Shown: in pieces, positions 1 to 8,692 of the stretch
Numbering within the stretch: position 1 is the first letter of the stretch
Layout: every line of letters begins with the position of its first letter
Notes under the pieces: model-generated
The model's database searches: none
What the model saw: the letters and a program-made list of their open reading frames with translations, nothing else
Told to the model about the DNA's origin: nothing
Program-made: the position numbers and the translations under genes
From: an uncultured Microbacteriaceae bacterium
Lineage (GTDB): Bacteria; Actinomycetota; Actinomycetes; Actinomycetales; Microbacteriaceae
Length of the DNA stretch: 9,699 nucleotides
Direction of reading: 5' to 3'
Assembly (NCBI GenBank): GCA_946481135.1
Contig: CAMLMQ010000107.1
Location: 1 to 9,699 of the forward strand

Positions 1-975
<975 letters not shown>

Positions 976-978
976 TTA

Positions 979-992
979 CCTATGGGTATAGG
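979..992 (-). promoter_or_regulatory. Operator-like palindrome upstream of ligM
   Basis: A perfect inverted repeat, CCTAT-GGGT-ATAGG, with 5-bp arms and a 4-bp spacer, ends 22 bases before the ligM start. On the coding strand it reads CCTATACCCATAGG and continues into TAA. The site upstream of metF matches it at 12 of 16 positions, counting the TA that follows. Recurrence before two genes of one pathway suggests binding by a shared regulator. No convincing -35/-10 pair is visible around this copy, so whether it controls a separate ligM promoter or read-through from purU is unknown. Confidence 0.62.
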
Positions 993-1035
993 CGTTGGGT
1001 GGATACACGGATGCCCGGCGGTCCCCGGGCGGGGT

Positions 1036-1932
<897 letters not shown>

Positions 1933-1934
1933 CG

Positions 1935-2783
1935 TCACAGCTTCTCCCGGTAGTCGCGGATCCACTCGCTCGTGGCCACGAGGCCGCCGAACGTGTAGAA
2001 GTGCAGCTTCACGATCCCATGCTTGTCGGTGTCGAGGCGCTTGGCGAGCCGGCCGATGAACTTGTCGGGCCCGGCGGTGCCCATGAGGTTGGTGAGCGAC
2101 AGGCCGTACTTCTTCGCGATGCCCGCGCTCGAGGCGACGCCGAAGCGCGCGGCGAACGACAGCAGGCGCTTGATGCCCGCGGGGCCGGGCACGCCGACGC
2201 GGATCTCGTAGTCGATGCCGGCGGCGCGCACCTTCTCGATCCAGTCGATGACCGGGTCTTCGTCGAAGCCGAACTGGGTGAGGATGGTGCCGCGCGTGCC
2301 CTGCTCGGTCAGCGTCGCGTGCTTGCCGGTGATCGCGGTCCAGAGCTGCTCGTCGGAGATGTCGGGGTGCCCCTCGGGGTATCCGGCGATCGAGATGTCC
2401 TTGGCGCCGTACTGCTGCAGCAGGCCCGTCTTGATGACGTCGTGCGAGTCCTCGTAGGGGCCCTCGGGGGTCGACGGGTCGCCGCCGACCGAGAAGACGT
2501 ACTCGGACGTGTTCTGCGCCTGCAGCGCGCCGAGGAACTCCTCGAGCTGCGCCTGGCTCGACAGCCGTCGCGCGGAGATGTGCGGCACGGGGATGAATCC
2601 GTTGTCGAGCACCGCCTTCGACGCGACGAGGCGCATCTGCAGGTCCTCGTTGCCGAGGAACGTCACGTTGATGCGGGTGCCCTGCGGGATGAGCGGTGCG
2701 GCGTCGAGGAGGCCGGGGACATCCTTGCCGGTCATCTCCAGCGAGAAGTCCTCGAGCAGCTGAGCGGGCGTGTAGTTCGCCAT
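1935..2783 (-). CDS. metF: Methylenetetrahydrofolate reductase (MTHFR family)
   Basis: Flavin enzyme interconverting 5,10-methylene-THF and 5-methyl-THF. The 282-residue TIM-barrel protein fits the bacterial MetF length. Family features are SVGGDP (98-103; Asp102 matches the folate-contacting Asp), the IAGYPEGHP signature (132-140), LTQFGFD (168-174; Gln170) and VGVPGP. Glu16 in SLEMTGKD sits where the catalytic Glu lies in the usual EFFPP motif, but the residues after it differ, so this is a divergent member. I chose the ATG at 2783 because GGAAGGA lies 9 bases upstream; an in-frame ATG at 2822 would overlap the predicted -10. Beside ligM and purU it probably runs in the oxidative direction, converting methyl-THF from demethylation to methylene-THF. 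It could also be the ordinary MetF for methionine synthesis. Confidence 0.9.
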   Translation of the reverse strand: MANYTPAQLLEDFSLEMTGKDVPGLLDAAPLIPQGTRINVTFLGNEDLQMRLVASKAVLDNGFIPVPHISARRLSSQAQLEEFLGALQAQNTSEYVFSVGGDPSTPEGPYEDSHDVIKTGLLQQYGAKDISIAGYPEGHPDISDEQLWTAITGKHATLTEQGTRGTILTQFGFDEDPVIDWIEKVRAAGIDYEIRVGVPGPAGIKRLLSFAARFGVASSAGIAKKYGLSLTNLMGTAGPDKFIGRLAKRLDTDKHGIVKLHFYTFGGLVATSEWIRDYREKL

Positions 2784-2818
2784 GGGGTGGGTTCCTTCCG
2801 ACATCGTCGTCGCGAGAC

Positions 2819-2848
2819 ACACTACCTATGTCGATAGTGAGTTGTCTA
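2819..2848 (-). promoter_or_regulatory. Predicted metF-purU promoter
   Basis: On the minus strand TAGACA (2848-2843) and TAGTGT (2824-2819) are separated by 18 bases. This is a plausible -35 with a TAnnnT-type -10 of the sort used by actinobacterial housekeeping sigma factors. Transcription would start near 2812, leaving a leader of about 28 bases that contains the GGAAGGA ribosome site. The operator-like palindrome fills most of the spacer, which suits repression by blocking RNA polymerase. Predicted by eye only. Confidence 0.5.
2825..2838 (-). promoter_or_regulatory. Operator-like palindrome upstream of metF
   Basis: CTAT-GTCG-ATAG with 4-bp arms (the outer fifth pair is mismatched) lies between the predicted -35 and -10 of metF. 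On the coding strand it reads ACTATCGACATAGG and continues into TA, sharing CTAT and CATAGGTA at identical spacing with the site before ligM. From memory, the core resembles the VanR operator of C. glutamicum (CTAA-N4-TTAGGTA), which controls vanillate demethylation genes. A second overlapping repeat, CACTA with TAGTG ten bases apart, is also present. Confidence 0.62.
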
Positions 2849-2854
2849 GCGAGG

Positions 2855-2871
2855 GTTCCACGCAATGGAAC
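2855..2871. repeat. Small inverted repeat between glyS terminator and metF promoter
   Basis: GTTCCA and TGGAAC flank CGCAA, a perfect 6-bp inverted repeat with a 5-base spacer. It abuts the larger GC-rich hairpin and lies just upstream of the predicted metF -35. It may be an extra terminator hairpin for glyS or a protein-binding site; the sequence does not decide between them. Confidence 0.4.
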
Positions 2872-2902
2872 ACGCGCGGCCGACGGGTGTCGACCGCGCG
2901 TG
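2871..2902 (-). terminator. glyS: GC-rich hairpin terminator after glyS
   Basis: CACGCGCGG (2871-2879) pairs perfectly with CCGCGCGTG (2894-2902). After one mismatch the stem continues with CGAC/GTCG around a GGGT loop, giving 13 paired bases in all. It starts 17 bases past the glyS stop. No long T-run follows, which is common for terminators in high-GC actinobacteria. It should separate glyS transcripts from the metF promoter. Confidence 0.65.
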
Positions 2903-2918
2903 CAATGAAAGGAAGCGA

Positions 2919-4298
2919 CTACCCCCGCAGGCGCTCCGCGAGGTAGCCGTGCAGGCGGTCGAGCGAGACGCGCTCCTGCGCCATCGAGTCGCGTTCGCGC
3001 ACCGTCACCGCGCGGTCGTCGAGCGAGTCGAAGTCGACCGTGACGCAGAACGGGGTGCCGATCTCGTCCTGGCGACGGTAGCGGCGACCGATCGCGCCGG
3101 CGTCGTCGAACTCGATCATCCAGTCCTGACGCAGGTCGGCGGCGACCTCCTTCGCGAGCGGGGAGAGCTGCTCGTTGCGTGACAGGGGCAGCACGGCCGC
3201 CTTCACGGGCGCGAGGCGCCGGTCGAGCCGCAGCACCGTGCGCTTGTCGACGCCGCCCTTCGTGTTGGGCGCCTCGTCTTCGGCGTAGGCGTCGATGAGG
3301 AACGTCATGAGCGCGCGGGTGAGACCGAACGCCGGCTCGATGACGTACGGGGTCCAGCGCTCGTTCGTCGTCTGGTCGAAGTACGACAGGTCGACGCCCG
3401 ATTCCTTCGAGTGCGTCGAGAGGTCGAAGTCGGTGCGGTTCGCGACGCCCATGAGCTCGCCCCACTCCGAGCCCGAGAAGCCGAAGCGGTACTCCAGGTC
3501 GATCGTGCGCTTGGAGTAGTGGGAGAGCTTCTCGGCGGGGTGCTCGTAGCGACGGATGTTCGCGGGGTTCACGCCGAGGCCCGTGAACCAGCCCTCGCAC
3601 GCGTCGATCCAGTAGTCGAACCACGCCTCGTCCTCGCCCGGCTTGACGAAGAACTCCATCTCCATCTGCTCGAACTCGCGCGTGCGGAAGATGAAGTTGC
3701 CGGGCGTGATCTCGTTGCGGAACGACTTGCCGATCTGCGCGATGCCGAACGGCGGCTTCATGCGGGCACTCGAGAGCACGTTCGCGAAGTTGACGAAGAT
3801 GCCCTGGGCCGTCTCGGGCCGCAGGTAGTGCAGGCCGGCCTCGTCGTCGACGGGGCCGAGGTAGGTCTTGAGGAGCCCGCTGAACTCGCGCGGCTCGGTC
3901 CACTGCCCGCGCGTGCCGCAGTTCTCGCACACGATGTCGGCCATGCCGTTCTCGGGAGCCCGGCCCTTCTTCTCCTCGAAGGCTTCGAGCAGGTGGTCCT
4001 CGCGGTAGCGCTTGTGACAGTTCAGGCACTCCACGAGCGGGTCGGAGAACACCGCGACGTGACCCGAGGCCTCCCAGACGCGCTTGGGCAGGATGACCGA
4101 CGAGTCGATCCCCACGATGTCGTCGCGGGTCTGCACCATGAACCGCCACCACTCGCGCTTGATGTTCTCCTTGAGCGCGGTGCCGAGCGGCCCGTAGTCC
4201 CACGCCGACCGGGATCCGCCGTAGATCTCACCGGCCTGGAAGACGAAGCCGCGACGCTTCGCGAGCGAGATGATCGAGTCGAGTGCAGTGGCCGCCAT
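2919..4298 (-). CDS. glyS: Glycyl-tRNA synthetase, class II homodimer type
   Basis: Charges tRNA-Gly with glycine in the cytosol; expected to be essential. The protein has 459 residues, typical of the single-chain bacterial enzyme rather than the alpha2-beta2 form. Seen in order: the N-terminal [16 protein letters not shown] block (24-39), two CxxC pairs (Cys91/94, Cys124/127) suggesting a zinc site, RPETAQGIF (160-168), motif 2 from FRNEI (193) to EMEFF (213-217), [14 protein letters not shown] (280-293) near the glycine pocket, motif 3 GLTRAL (325-330), and a C-terminal anticodon-binding domain with [15 protein letters not shown] (403-417). I chose the ATG at 4298 because MAATALD is the usual family start. 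An in-frame GTG at 4307 is possible. No good ribosome site precedes either start. It lies 48 bp after the PLP-enzyme gene. Confidence 0.95.
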   Translation of the reverse strand: MAATALDSIISLAKRRGFVFQAGEIYGGSRSAWDYGPLGTALKENIKREWWRFMVQTRDDIVGIDSSVILPKRVWEASGHVAVFSDPLVECLNCHKRYREDHLLEAFEEKKGRAPENGMADIVCENCGTRGQWTEPREFSGLLKTYLGPVDDEAGLHYLRPETAQGIFVNFANVLSSARMKPPFGIAQIGKSFRNEITPGNFIFRTREFEQMEMEFFVKPGEDEAWFDYWIDACEGWFTGLGVNPANIRRYEHPAEKLSHYSKRTIDLEYRFGFSGSEWGELMGVANRTDFDLSTHSKESGVDLSYFDQTTNERWTPYVIEPAFGLTRALMTFLIDAYAEDEAPNTKGGVDKRTVLRLDRRLAPVKAAVLPLSRNEQLSPLAKEVAADLRQDWMIEFDDAGAIGRRYRRQDEIGTPFCVTVDFDSLDDRAVTVRERDSMAQERVSLDRLHGYLAERLRG

Positions 4299-4308
4299 AA
4301 CGGGCACC

Positions 4309-4314
4309 AGCCTA
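4309..4314 (-). promoter_or_regulatory. Possible near-leaderless -10 of glyS
   Basis: TAGGCT (TAnnnT type) lies on the minus strand ten bases before the chosen glyS ATG. A start six to seven bases downstream would leave a leader of only a few bases, which would explain the missing Shine-Dalgarno sequence. No clear -35 is seen. Confidence 0.35.
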
Positions 4315-4316
4315 TC

Positions 4317-4330
4317 GGCGTCTCGACGCC
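4317..4330. repeat. Inverted repeat between the PLP-enzyme gene and glyS
   Basis: GGCGTC-TC-GACGCC is a perfect short palindrome in the 48-bp gap, just upstream of the putative glyS -10. It could be a weak terminator for the NAD operon or a regulator site for glyS. It is too short for a firm call. Confidence 0.3.
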
Positions 4331-4346
4331 CGGATCCCCCGCAGAC

Positions 4347-5396
4347 TCAGCGCACGACGCGTGCGATCGCCTCGACGTCGGAGAGGTCGTTCCAGAGGTG
4401 GAACGACGCGCGCAGCCGGCCGGCGCGCCCTGAGATGCGGATGCCCGCCGCGCCGAGGCGCTTCAGGTCGTCACCCGACGCGTCGGGCCACGTGACGATC
4501 GCCTGATGCTGCGGCGGGATGCCGACGGCGTCGCAGAGCGCGTCACCGAGGCCGGAGGCGTGCGCCCACACTTCGGCGATGTCGAGCCCGGCGAAGAGCG
4601 CGATCGCGGGCTCCGCCCCGACCCAGGCCTGCCATGCGGGTGACACGTCGAAGCGGCGCGCGTCGGCGGAGAGGCTCATCGCGGGCCCGTAGACGTTCGT
4701 CCACGGGTCGTCGCCCGCGTACCACCCGGCCTGCAGCGGGGTCAGCAGCGGATCGAACCGCTCGCTGACGGTCAGGAACGCGACACCCCGCGGCGAGCAG
4801 AGCCACTTGTACGTGTGGCAGACGGTGATGTCGAAGCGGGTCGCGTCGACCGGCAGCACCCCGGCCGCCTGCGTGACGTCGCAGAAGGTGTACGCGCCGA
4901 CGCGGTGCGCGGCGGCGAGGATCGCGTCGACGTCGGCGACCCGGCCCGTGGCCGACTGCACGAGCGAGAAGGCGACGAGCCAGGTCTGCTCGGTGATCGC
5001 GTCGGCGAGGGCGTCGAGCGGCACCACGCGGGTGCGGATGTCCGATCGCACGAGGAACGGGAACTCGATCGACGAGAAGTCGCCCTCGGGCAGCAGCACC
5101 TCGGCCCCGTCGGGCACGGCGGCGGCGACGAGCGACGTGAGCACCGACGTCTGCGACCCGATCGCGACGCGGTCGACCGAGATGCCGACGAGCGACGCGT
5201 ACGACGCGCGGGTGCGGGCGATCACCGGGTCGTAGCCCTGGGGGTCGCGGTCGGCCGCCTCCCAGGCCGCGAGATCGGCGCGCAGCGCGGCCACCGCGCT
5301 GTCGGGCGGCAGTCCGATCGAGGCGACGGCGACGTAGCCGCGGGGTTCACGGAACTCGGCGATGGCCGCCGCGAGGGCGGCGCTGGGCCCGGTCAT
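4347..5396 (-). CDS. Class V aminotransferase-fold PLP enzyme of unknown reaction
   Basis: A 349-residue fold-type I PLP enzyme. Cofactor motifs are CDVTQAAG (172-179; Asp173 for the pyridine nitrogen, Gln176) and CHTYKWLCSPRGV (193-205), where Lys197 should form the Schiff base. The C-terminal IRISGRAGRLRASFHLWND block resembles the closing region of kynureninase, isopenicillin-N-epimerase and EgtE-like enzymes. The mobile catalytic Cys loop of cysteine desulfurases is absent, so it is not a second NifS. The ATG at 5396 has GGGGAGG eight bases upstream, and the gene starts 14 bp after the cysteine desulfurase, as the last gene of the NAD operon. This position suggests, but does not show, a link to NAD or cysteine/sulfur metabolism. 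The substrate cannot be read from the sequence. Confidence 0.82.
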   Translation of the reverse strand: MTGPSAALAAAIAEFREPRGYVAVASIGLPPDSAVAALRADLAAWEAADRDPQGYDPVIARTRASYASLVGISVDRVAIGSQTSVLTSLVAAAVPDGAEVLLPEGDFSSIEFPFLVRSDIRTRVVPLDALADAITEQTWLVAFSLVQSATGRVADVDAILAAAHRVGAYTFCDVTQAAGVLPVDATRFDITVCHTYKWLCSPRGVAFLTVSERFDPLLTPLQAGWYAGDDPWTNVYGPAMSLSADARRFDVSPAWQAWVGAEPAIALFAGLDIAEVWAHASGLGDALCDAVGIPPQHQAIVTWPDASGDDLKRLGAAGIRISGRAGRLRASFHLWNDLSDVEAIARVVR

Positions 5397-5410
5397 GCTC
5401 CGAGCCTCCC

Positions 5411-6580
5411 CTACCGCCCTCCTGCGGGCAAGCCGAGGTCGGCGACCCGTGCCACCGCCTCGACGACGCGGTCGGCGACCGTGCGCGCGTCGTCGGTCGT
5501 GAACCCGTGCGGAAGCGTCAGTCGCACGGCCGTGAGGGCGACCTCGGGCGGGATGCCGAGGGCGAGCAGCACGGGCGACGGCTCGTCGCTGCCGGCGGCG
5601 CATGCCGACCCGGAGGAGCACGCGACCCCGGCACGGTCGAGCTCGAGCAGCACGGCCTCGCCGGCCGTTCCGGGAAAGCAGAACGACGTGTGGCCGGGGA
5701 GCCGCTGCACACCCGGCTCCGGACCCGTGAGCAGCGCCCCCGGCACGCGCGCCCGCACGAGCTCGACGAGCAGGTCGCGTGCGGCGCGCACCGACTCGAC
5801 GCGCTCCCGGTCGGCGGCGGCGAGTTCGAGGGCGGCCGCGAGACCGACGGCGCCCGCGACATCCTCGGTGCCCGCCCGTCGCCCGCGCTGGTGACCGCCG
5901 CCGTGCAGGAGCGGCTCGAGCGGGATGCCGCGGCGCACCGCGAGCGCACCCACCCCCTTCGGCGTGCCGAGCTTGTGACCCGCGACGGTGAGCGCGTCGA
6001 CCCCCAGCTCGTCGAGCCCGACGGGCAGCCACCCCGCGGACTGCACCGCGTCGGTGTGCACGACGGCGCCTGCCGCACGGGCCACGTCGGCGAGCGCCGG
6101 GATGTCCTGCACCGTGCCGACCTCGTTGCTCGCGTGCTGGATGCTCACGAGCGCCGTCTCGACGCGCACGGCGTCGGCGAGCTCGCCCGCATCCACGAGG
6201 CCCGTCGCAGCGACGCCGAGCCGCACGACGTCGGCGCCGTGCAGGCGCGCGAGGGTGTCGGCCGACGCGAGCACGGCGTCGTGCTCGATCGCGCTCGTGA
6301 CGACGCGGCGCGCGCGCGACGAGGCGAGCACGATGCCGCGCACCGCGAGGTTGTCGGCCTCGGTGCCCCCCGACGTGAGCACGACCTCGCCCGGACGGCA
6401 GCCGAGCCGCGCGGCGATGCGTTCGCGCGCCTCGTCGAGCGCGCGCGCCGCACGGCGGCCCGGCTCGTGGCGGCTCGACGGGTTCGCGAACACGCCCTGC
6501 TCGCCGCCCGCGAGGTAGGGCCACATGGCCTCCAGCACCTCGCGGCGCACCGGGCTCGTCGCGGCGGTGTCGAGATACAT
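5411..6580 (-). CDS. nifS: Cysteine desulfurase (NifS/IscS family)
   Basis: PLP enzyme that removes sulfur from L-cysteine as an enzyme-bound persulfide, giving alanine and sulfur for Fe-S clusters. The 389-residue length is typical. Motifs are the N-terminal YLDTAATSP (2-10), SGGTEADNLA (70-79), His100, HASNEVGTVQDI (149-160), HTDAVQSAG (175-183; Asp177), AGHKLGTPKG (200-209; PLP lysine Lys203), GGGHQRGRRAGTED (227-240) and the active loop CSSGSAC (321-327; catalytic Cys321). The short loop next to Cys321 is of the NifS/IscS rather than the SufS kind. The start is one base after the nadC stop (TGACATG), so it is translated with nadC. Known NAD operons often carry a nifS gene whose product matures the 4Fe-4S cluster of NadA; that role is inferred here. 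Confidence 0.93.
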   Translation of the reverse strand: MYLDTAATSPVRREVLEAMWPYLAGGEQGVFANPSSRHEPGRRAARALDEARERIAARLGCRPGEVVLTSGGTEADNLAVRGIVLASSRARRVVTSAIEHDAVLASADTLARLHGADVVRLGVAATGLVDAGELADAVRVETALVSIQHASNEVGTVQDIPALADVARAAGAVVHTDAVQSAGWLPVGLDELGVDALTVAGHKLGTPKGVGALAVRRGIPLEPLLHGGGHQRGRRAGTEDVAGAVGLAAALELAAADRERVESVRAARDLLVELVRARVPGALLTGPEPGVQRLPGHTSFCFPGTAGEAVLLELDRAGVACSSGSACAAGSDEPSPVLLALGIPPEVALTAVRLTLPHGFTTDDARTVADRVVEAVARVADLGLPAGGR

Positions 6581-6581
6581 G

Positions 6582-7427
6582 TCAGGCGCGCACCGCGATG
6601 TCGAGACCCAGGTCGAGCGCCCGCACGCTGTGCGTCAGCGCGCCGACCGAGATCAGGTCGACGCCGGTCGCGGCGATCGCGGCGACCGTCTCGAGGGTGA
6701 CCCCGCCGCTCGCCTCGACGAGGCAGCGCCCCGCGACGGCCGCGACGCCGGCACGCAGGTCGTCGAGCGTGAAGTTGTCGAGCAGGATCGTGTCGACGCC
6801 GGCCGCCACGACCTCCTCGACCTGGTCGAGGCGGTCGACCTCGACTTCGAGGTGCACGGTGTGCCCGAGTCGTGTGCGGGCATGCCGGATCGCCTGGCCC
6901 GTGCCAATGCCCGACGCGGCGAGCACGGCGAGGTGGTTGTCCTTGACGAGCACCGCGTCGGAGAGCGAGAACCGGTGGTTGCGCCCGCCGCCGTCCCGCA
7001 CCGCCTGCCGGTCGAGCACCCGCAGCCCGGGCACGGTCTTGCGCGTGTCGACGATGCGGGCGCGCGTGCCCGCGGTCGCCTCGACGTACCGCGCGGTGAG
7101 CGTCGCGATGCCCGACATCCGCTGGGCGAGGTTGAGCGCGACCCGCTCGCCGCGCAGCACCGATCGCGCGCTGCCCCTCACCCGGGTGACGACGTCGCCG
7201 GGGGCGAGCGGCGAGCCGTCGGGCAGGAGCGTCTCGACCTCGACCGCGGGGTCGACGAGCGCGAACGTTCGGGCCACGACGTCGAACCCGCTCAGCACCC
7301 CCGGTTCGCGCGCGACGAGCACCGCCTCGGCGTGAGCGTCGGGCGGCAGGAACAGCTCCGACGTCACGTCGCCGTGCGGGGCATCCTCGCGGAGGGCGTT
7401 CCGCAGGATCTCGTCGACGGCGCTCAC
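6582..7427 (-). CDS. nadC: Nicotinate-nucleotide pyrophosphorylase (carboxylating), quinolinate phosphoribosyltransferase
   Basis: Converts quinolinate and PRPP to nicotinate mononucleotide, CO2 and pyrophosphate, the step after NadA in de novo NAD synthesis. The 281-residue length is normal. Visible motifs are LNLAQRMSGIAT (98-109), DTRKTVPGLR (127-136), GGGRNHRFSLSDAVLVKDNH (146-165), HLEVEV (192-197), LLDNF (215-219), EASGGVTLE (238-246) and GVDLISVGALTHS (255-267), all in family order and covering the substrate and phosphate sites. The GTG start at 7427 overlaps the nadA stop in a GTGA, and only a weak GAAGG precedes it. Translation is therefore probably coupled to nadA. Confidence 0.95.
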   Translation of the reverse strand: MSAVDEILRNALREDAPHGDVTSELFLPPDAHAEAVLVAREPGVLSGFDVVARTFALVDPAVEVETLLPDGSPLAPGDVVTRVRGSARSVLRGERVALNLAQRMSGIATLTARYVEATAGTRARIVDTRKTVPGLRVLDRQAVRDGGGRNHRFSLSDAVLVKDNHLAVLAASGIGTGQAIRHARTRLGHTVHLEVEVDRLDQVEEVVAAGVDTILLDNFTLDDLRAGVAAVAGRCLVEASGGVTLETVAAIAATGVDLISVGALTHSVRALDLGLDIAVRA

Positions 7428-8692
7428 GGGGTCGGTGCCTTCGGGGCGGCGGCGAGCATGCGCTCCAGCGCGACGCGCGCCTCGGCGGCGACCGCCTCCG
7501 GCACGCGGATGACGTTGGCGCGGCGCCCCGCGACGAGCTCCTCGAGCACCCACGCGAGGTACCCGGGATGGATGCGGTACATCGTCGAGCAGGGGCACAC
7601 GACGGGGTCGAGGCAGAAGATGCGGTGCTCGGGGTGTTCGGCGGCGAGCCGGTTGACCATGTTGATCTCGGTGCCGATCGCGAACGTCGTCGGCTGCGTC
7701 GCGCTCGCGACGGCCCGGCGGATGTAGTCGGTCGACCCCGACTCGTCGGCGGCGTCGACGACCTCCATCGGGCACTCGGGATGCACGATGACCCGCACCC
7801 CCGGGTGCTCGGCGCGTGCTCGCTCGACCTGGTCGACGGTGAAGCGGCGGTGCACGCTGCAGAAGCCGTGCCACAGCAGCACCTCGGCATCCCGCAGCTG
7901 GTCCTCGGTGTTGCCCCCGAGCGGGTGGCGGGGGTTCCACAGCGGCATGCGCTGCGTCGACACCCCCATGCGCTTCGCGGTGTTGCGCCCGAGGTGCTGA
8001 TCGGGGAAGAACAACACGCGCTGCCCGCGTTCGAACGCCCACTCGAGCACCGTCTCGGCGTTCGACGACGTGCACACGATGCCGCCGTGCCGCCCGCAGA
8101 ACGCCTTGAGGGCCGCCGAGGAGTTCATGTAGGTGACCGGGATCACCGGCACCCGCCCCTCCGCGTCGGGTTCGGTGCCGTAGAGCCGCTCCAACTGCGC
8201 CCAACACTCCTCGACCGAGTCCTCGTCGGCCATGTCGGCCATCGAGCATCCCGCAGCGAGGTTCGGGAGGATGACGTCCTGCCCGGGTCGCGCGAGGATG
8301 TCGGCCGTCTCGGCCATGAAGTGCACGCCGCAGAAGACGATCGCCTCGGCGGTCGGCACCGTCAGGGCCGCGTTCGCGAGCTGGAACGAGTCGCCGAGGA
8401 AGTCGGCGTGCCGCACGATCTCGTCACGCTGGTAGAAGTGGCCGAGCACGACGACGCGGTCGCCGAGCGCCTCCCGTGCGGCGAGGATGCGGGCGTGCAA
8501 CTCGTCGTCCGAGGCCTCGCGATACACGGCGGGGAGCTCGCCCTGACGTGGCGACCCCGTGGGGATCACGTCGCCCATGCTCGAGCCGGGGCCGTAGCCG
8601 TCGACGCGGTCGAACTCCCACGGGCCCTTCGCGAGGTCGGTCGTGCACGAGGCGTCGGGGCGGGCGGCGAGCTGCAGGGCGATCGAGGGCAT
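7424..8692 (-). CDS. nadA: Quinolinate synthase, long actinobacterial form
   Basis: 4Fe-4S enzyme that condenses iminoaspartate with dihydroxyacetone phosphate to quinolinate. The 422-residue protein is the long form with an N-terminal extension (about 1-60, including KGPWEFD and GDVIPTGSPRQGELP). Core motifs are VVVLGHFYQRDEIV (80-93), ADFLGDSFQLA (96-106), FCGVHFMAETADIL (120-133), AAGCSMAD (146-153), CTSSNAETVLEW (207-218), FFPDQHLGRN (228-237) and HPECPMEVVDAAD (304-316). Probable cluster cysteines are Cys149, Cys307 and one of Cys366/Cys368 in VVCPCSTM. The ATG at 8692 shares its A with the nrtR stop (TGATG), so it follows the regulator in one transcript. nadC follows directly, with no nadB between. 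Confidence 0.95.
   Translation of the reverse strand: MPSIALQLAARPDASCTTDLAKGPWEFDRVDGYGPGSSMGDVIPTGSPRQGELPAVYREASDDELHARILAAREALGDRVVVLGHFYQRDEIVRHADFLGDSFQLANAALTVPTAEAIVFCGVHFMAETADILARPGQDVILPNLAAGCSMADMADEDSVEECWAQLERLYGTEPDAEGRVPVIPVTYMNSSAALKAFCGRHGGIVCTSSNAETVLEWAFERGQRVLFFPDQHLGRNTAKRMGVSTQRMPLWNPRHPLGGNTEDQLRDAEVLLWHGFCSVHRRFTVDQVERARAEHPGVRVIVHPECPMEVVDAADESGSTDYIRRAVASATQPTTFAIGTEINMVNRLAAEHPEHRIFCLDPVVCPCSTMYRIHPGYLAWVLEELVAGRRANVIRVPEAVAAEARVALERMLAAAPKAPTP

Noticed and set aside
2784..2822. Upstream metF start at 2822 (13 extra residues)
   Set aside because: It has no ribosome site, lacks family-like sequence and would overlap the predicted -10. The start at 2783 has a good GGAAGGA.
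4059..4067. GTGACCCGA inside glyS, similar to half of the nrtR palindrome
   Set aside because: It is a single half-site within coding sequence with no partner arm; likely chance.
1933..4203. Upstream extension of the purU frame to a 1055-codon protein, as if fused to what lies upstream
   Set aside because: The upstream part overlaps metF and glyS in another frame and is an Arg/Pro/Ala-rich shadow. The PurU ACT domain starts right after the ATG at 1932, which has its own ribosome site.
5397..6524. N-terminal extension of the class V PLP enzyme into the nifS region
   Set aside because: The extension is an Arg-rich shadow of the cysteine desulfurase gene. The ATG at 5396 with GGGGAGG upstream fits the enzyme's length.
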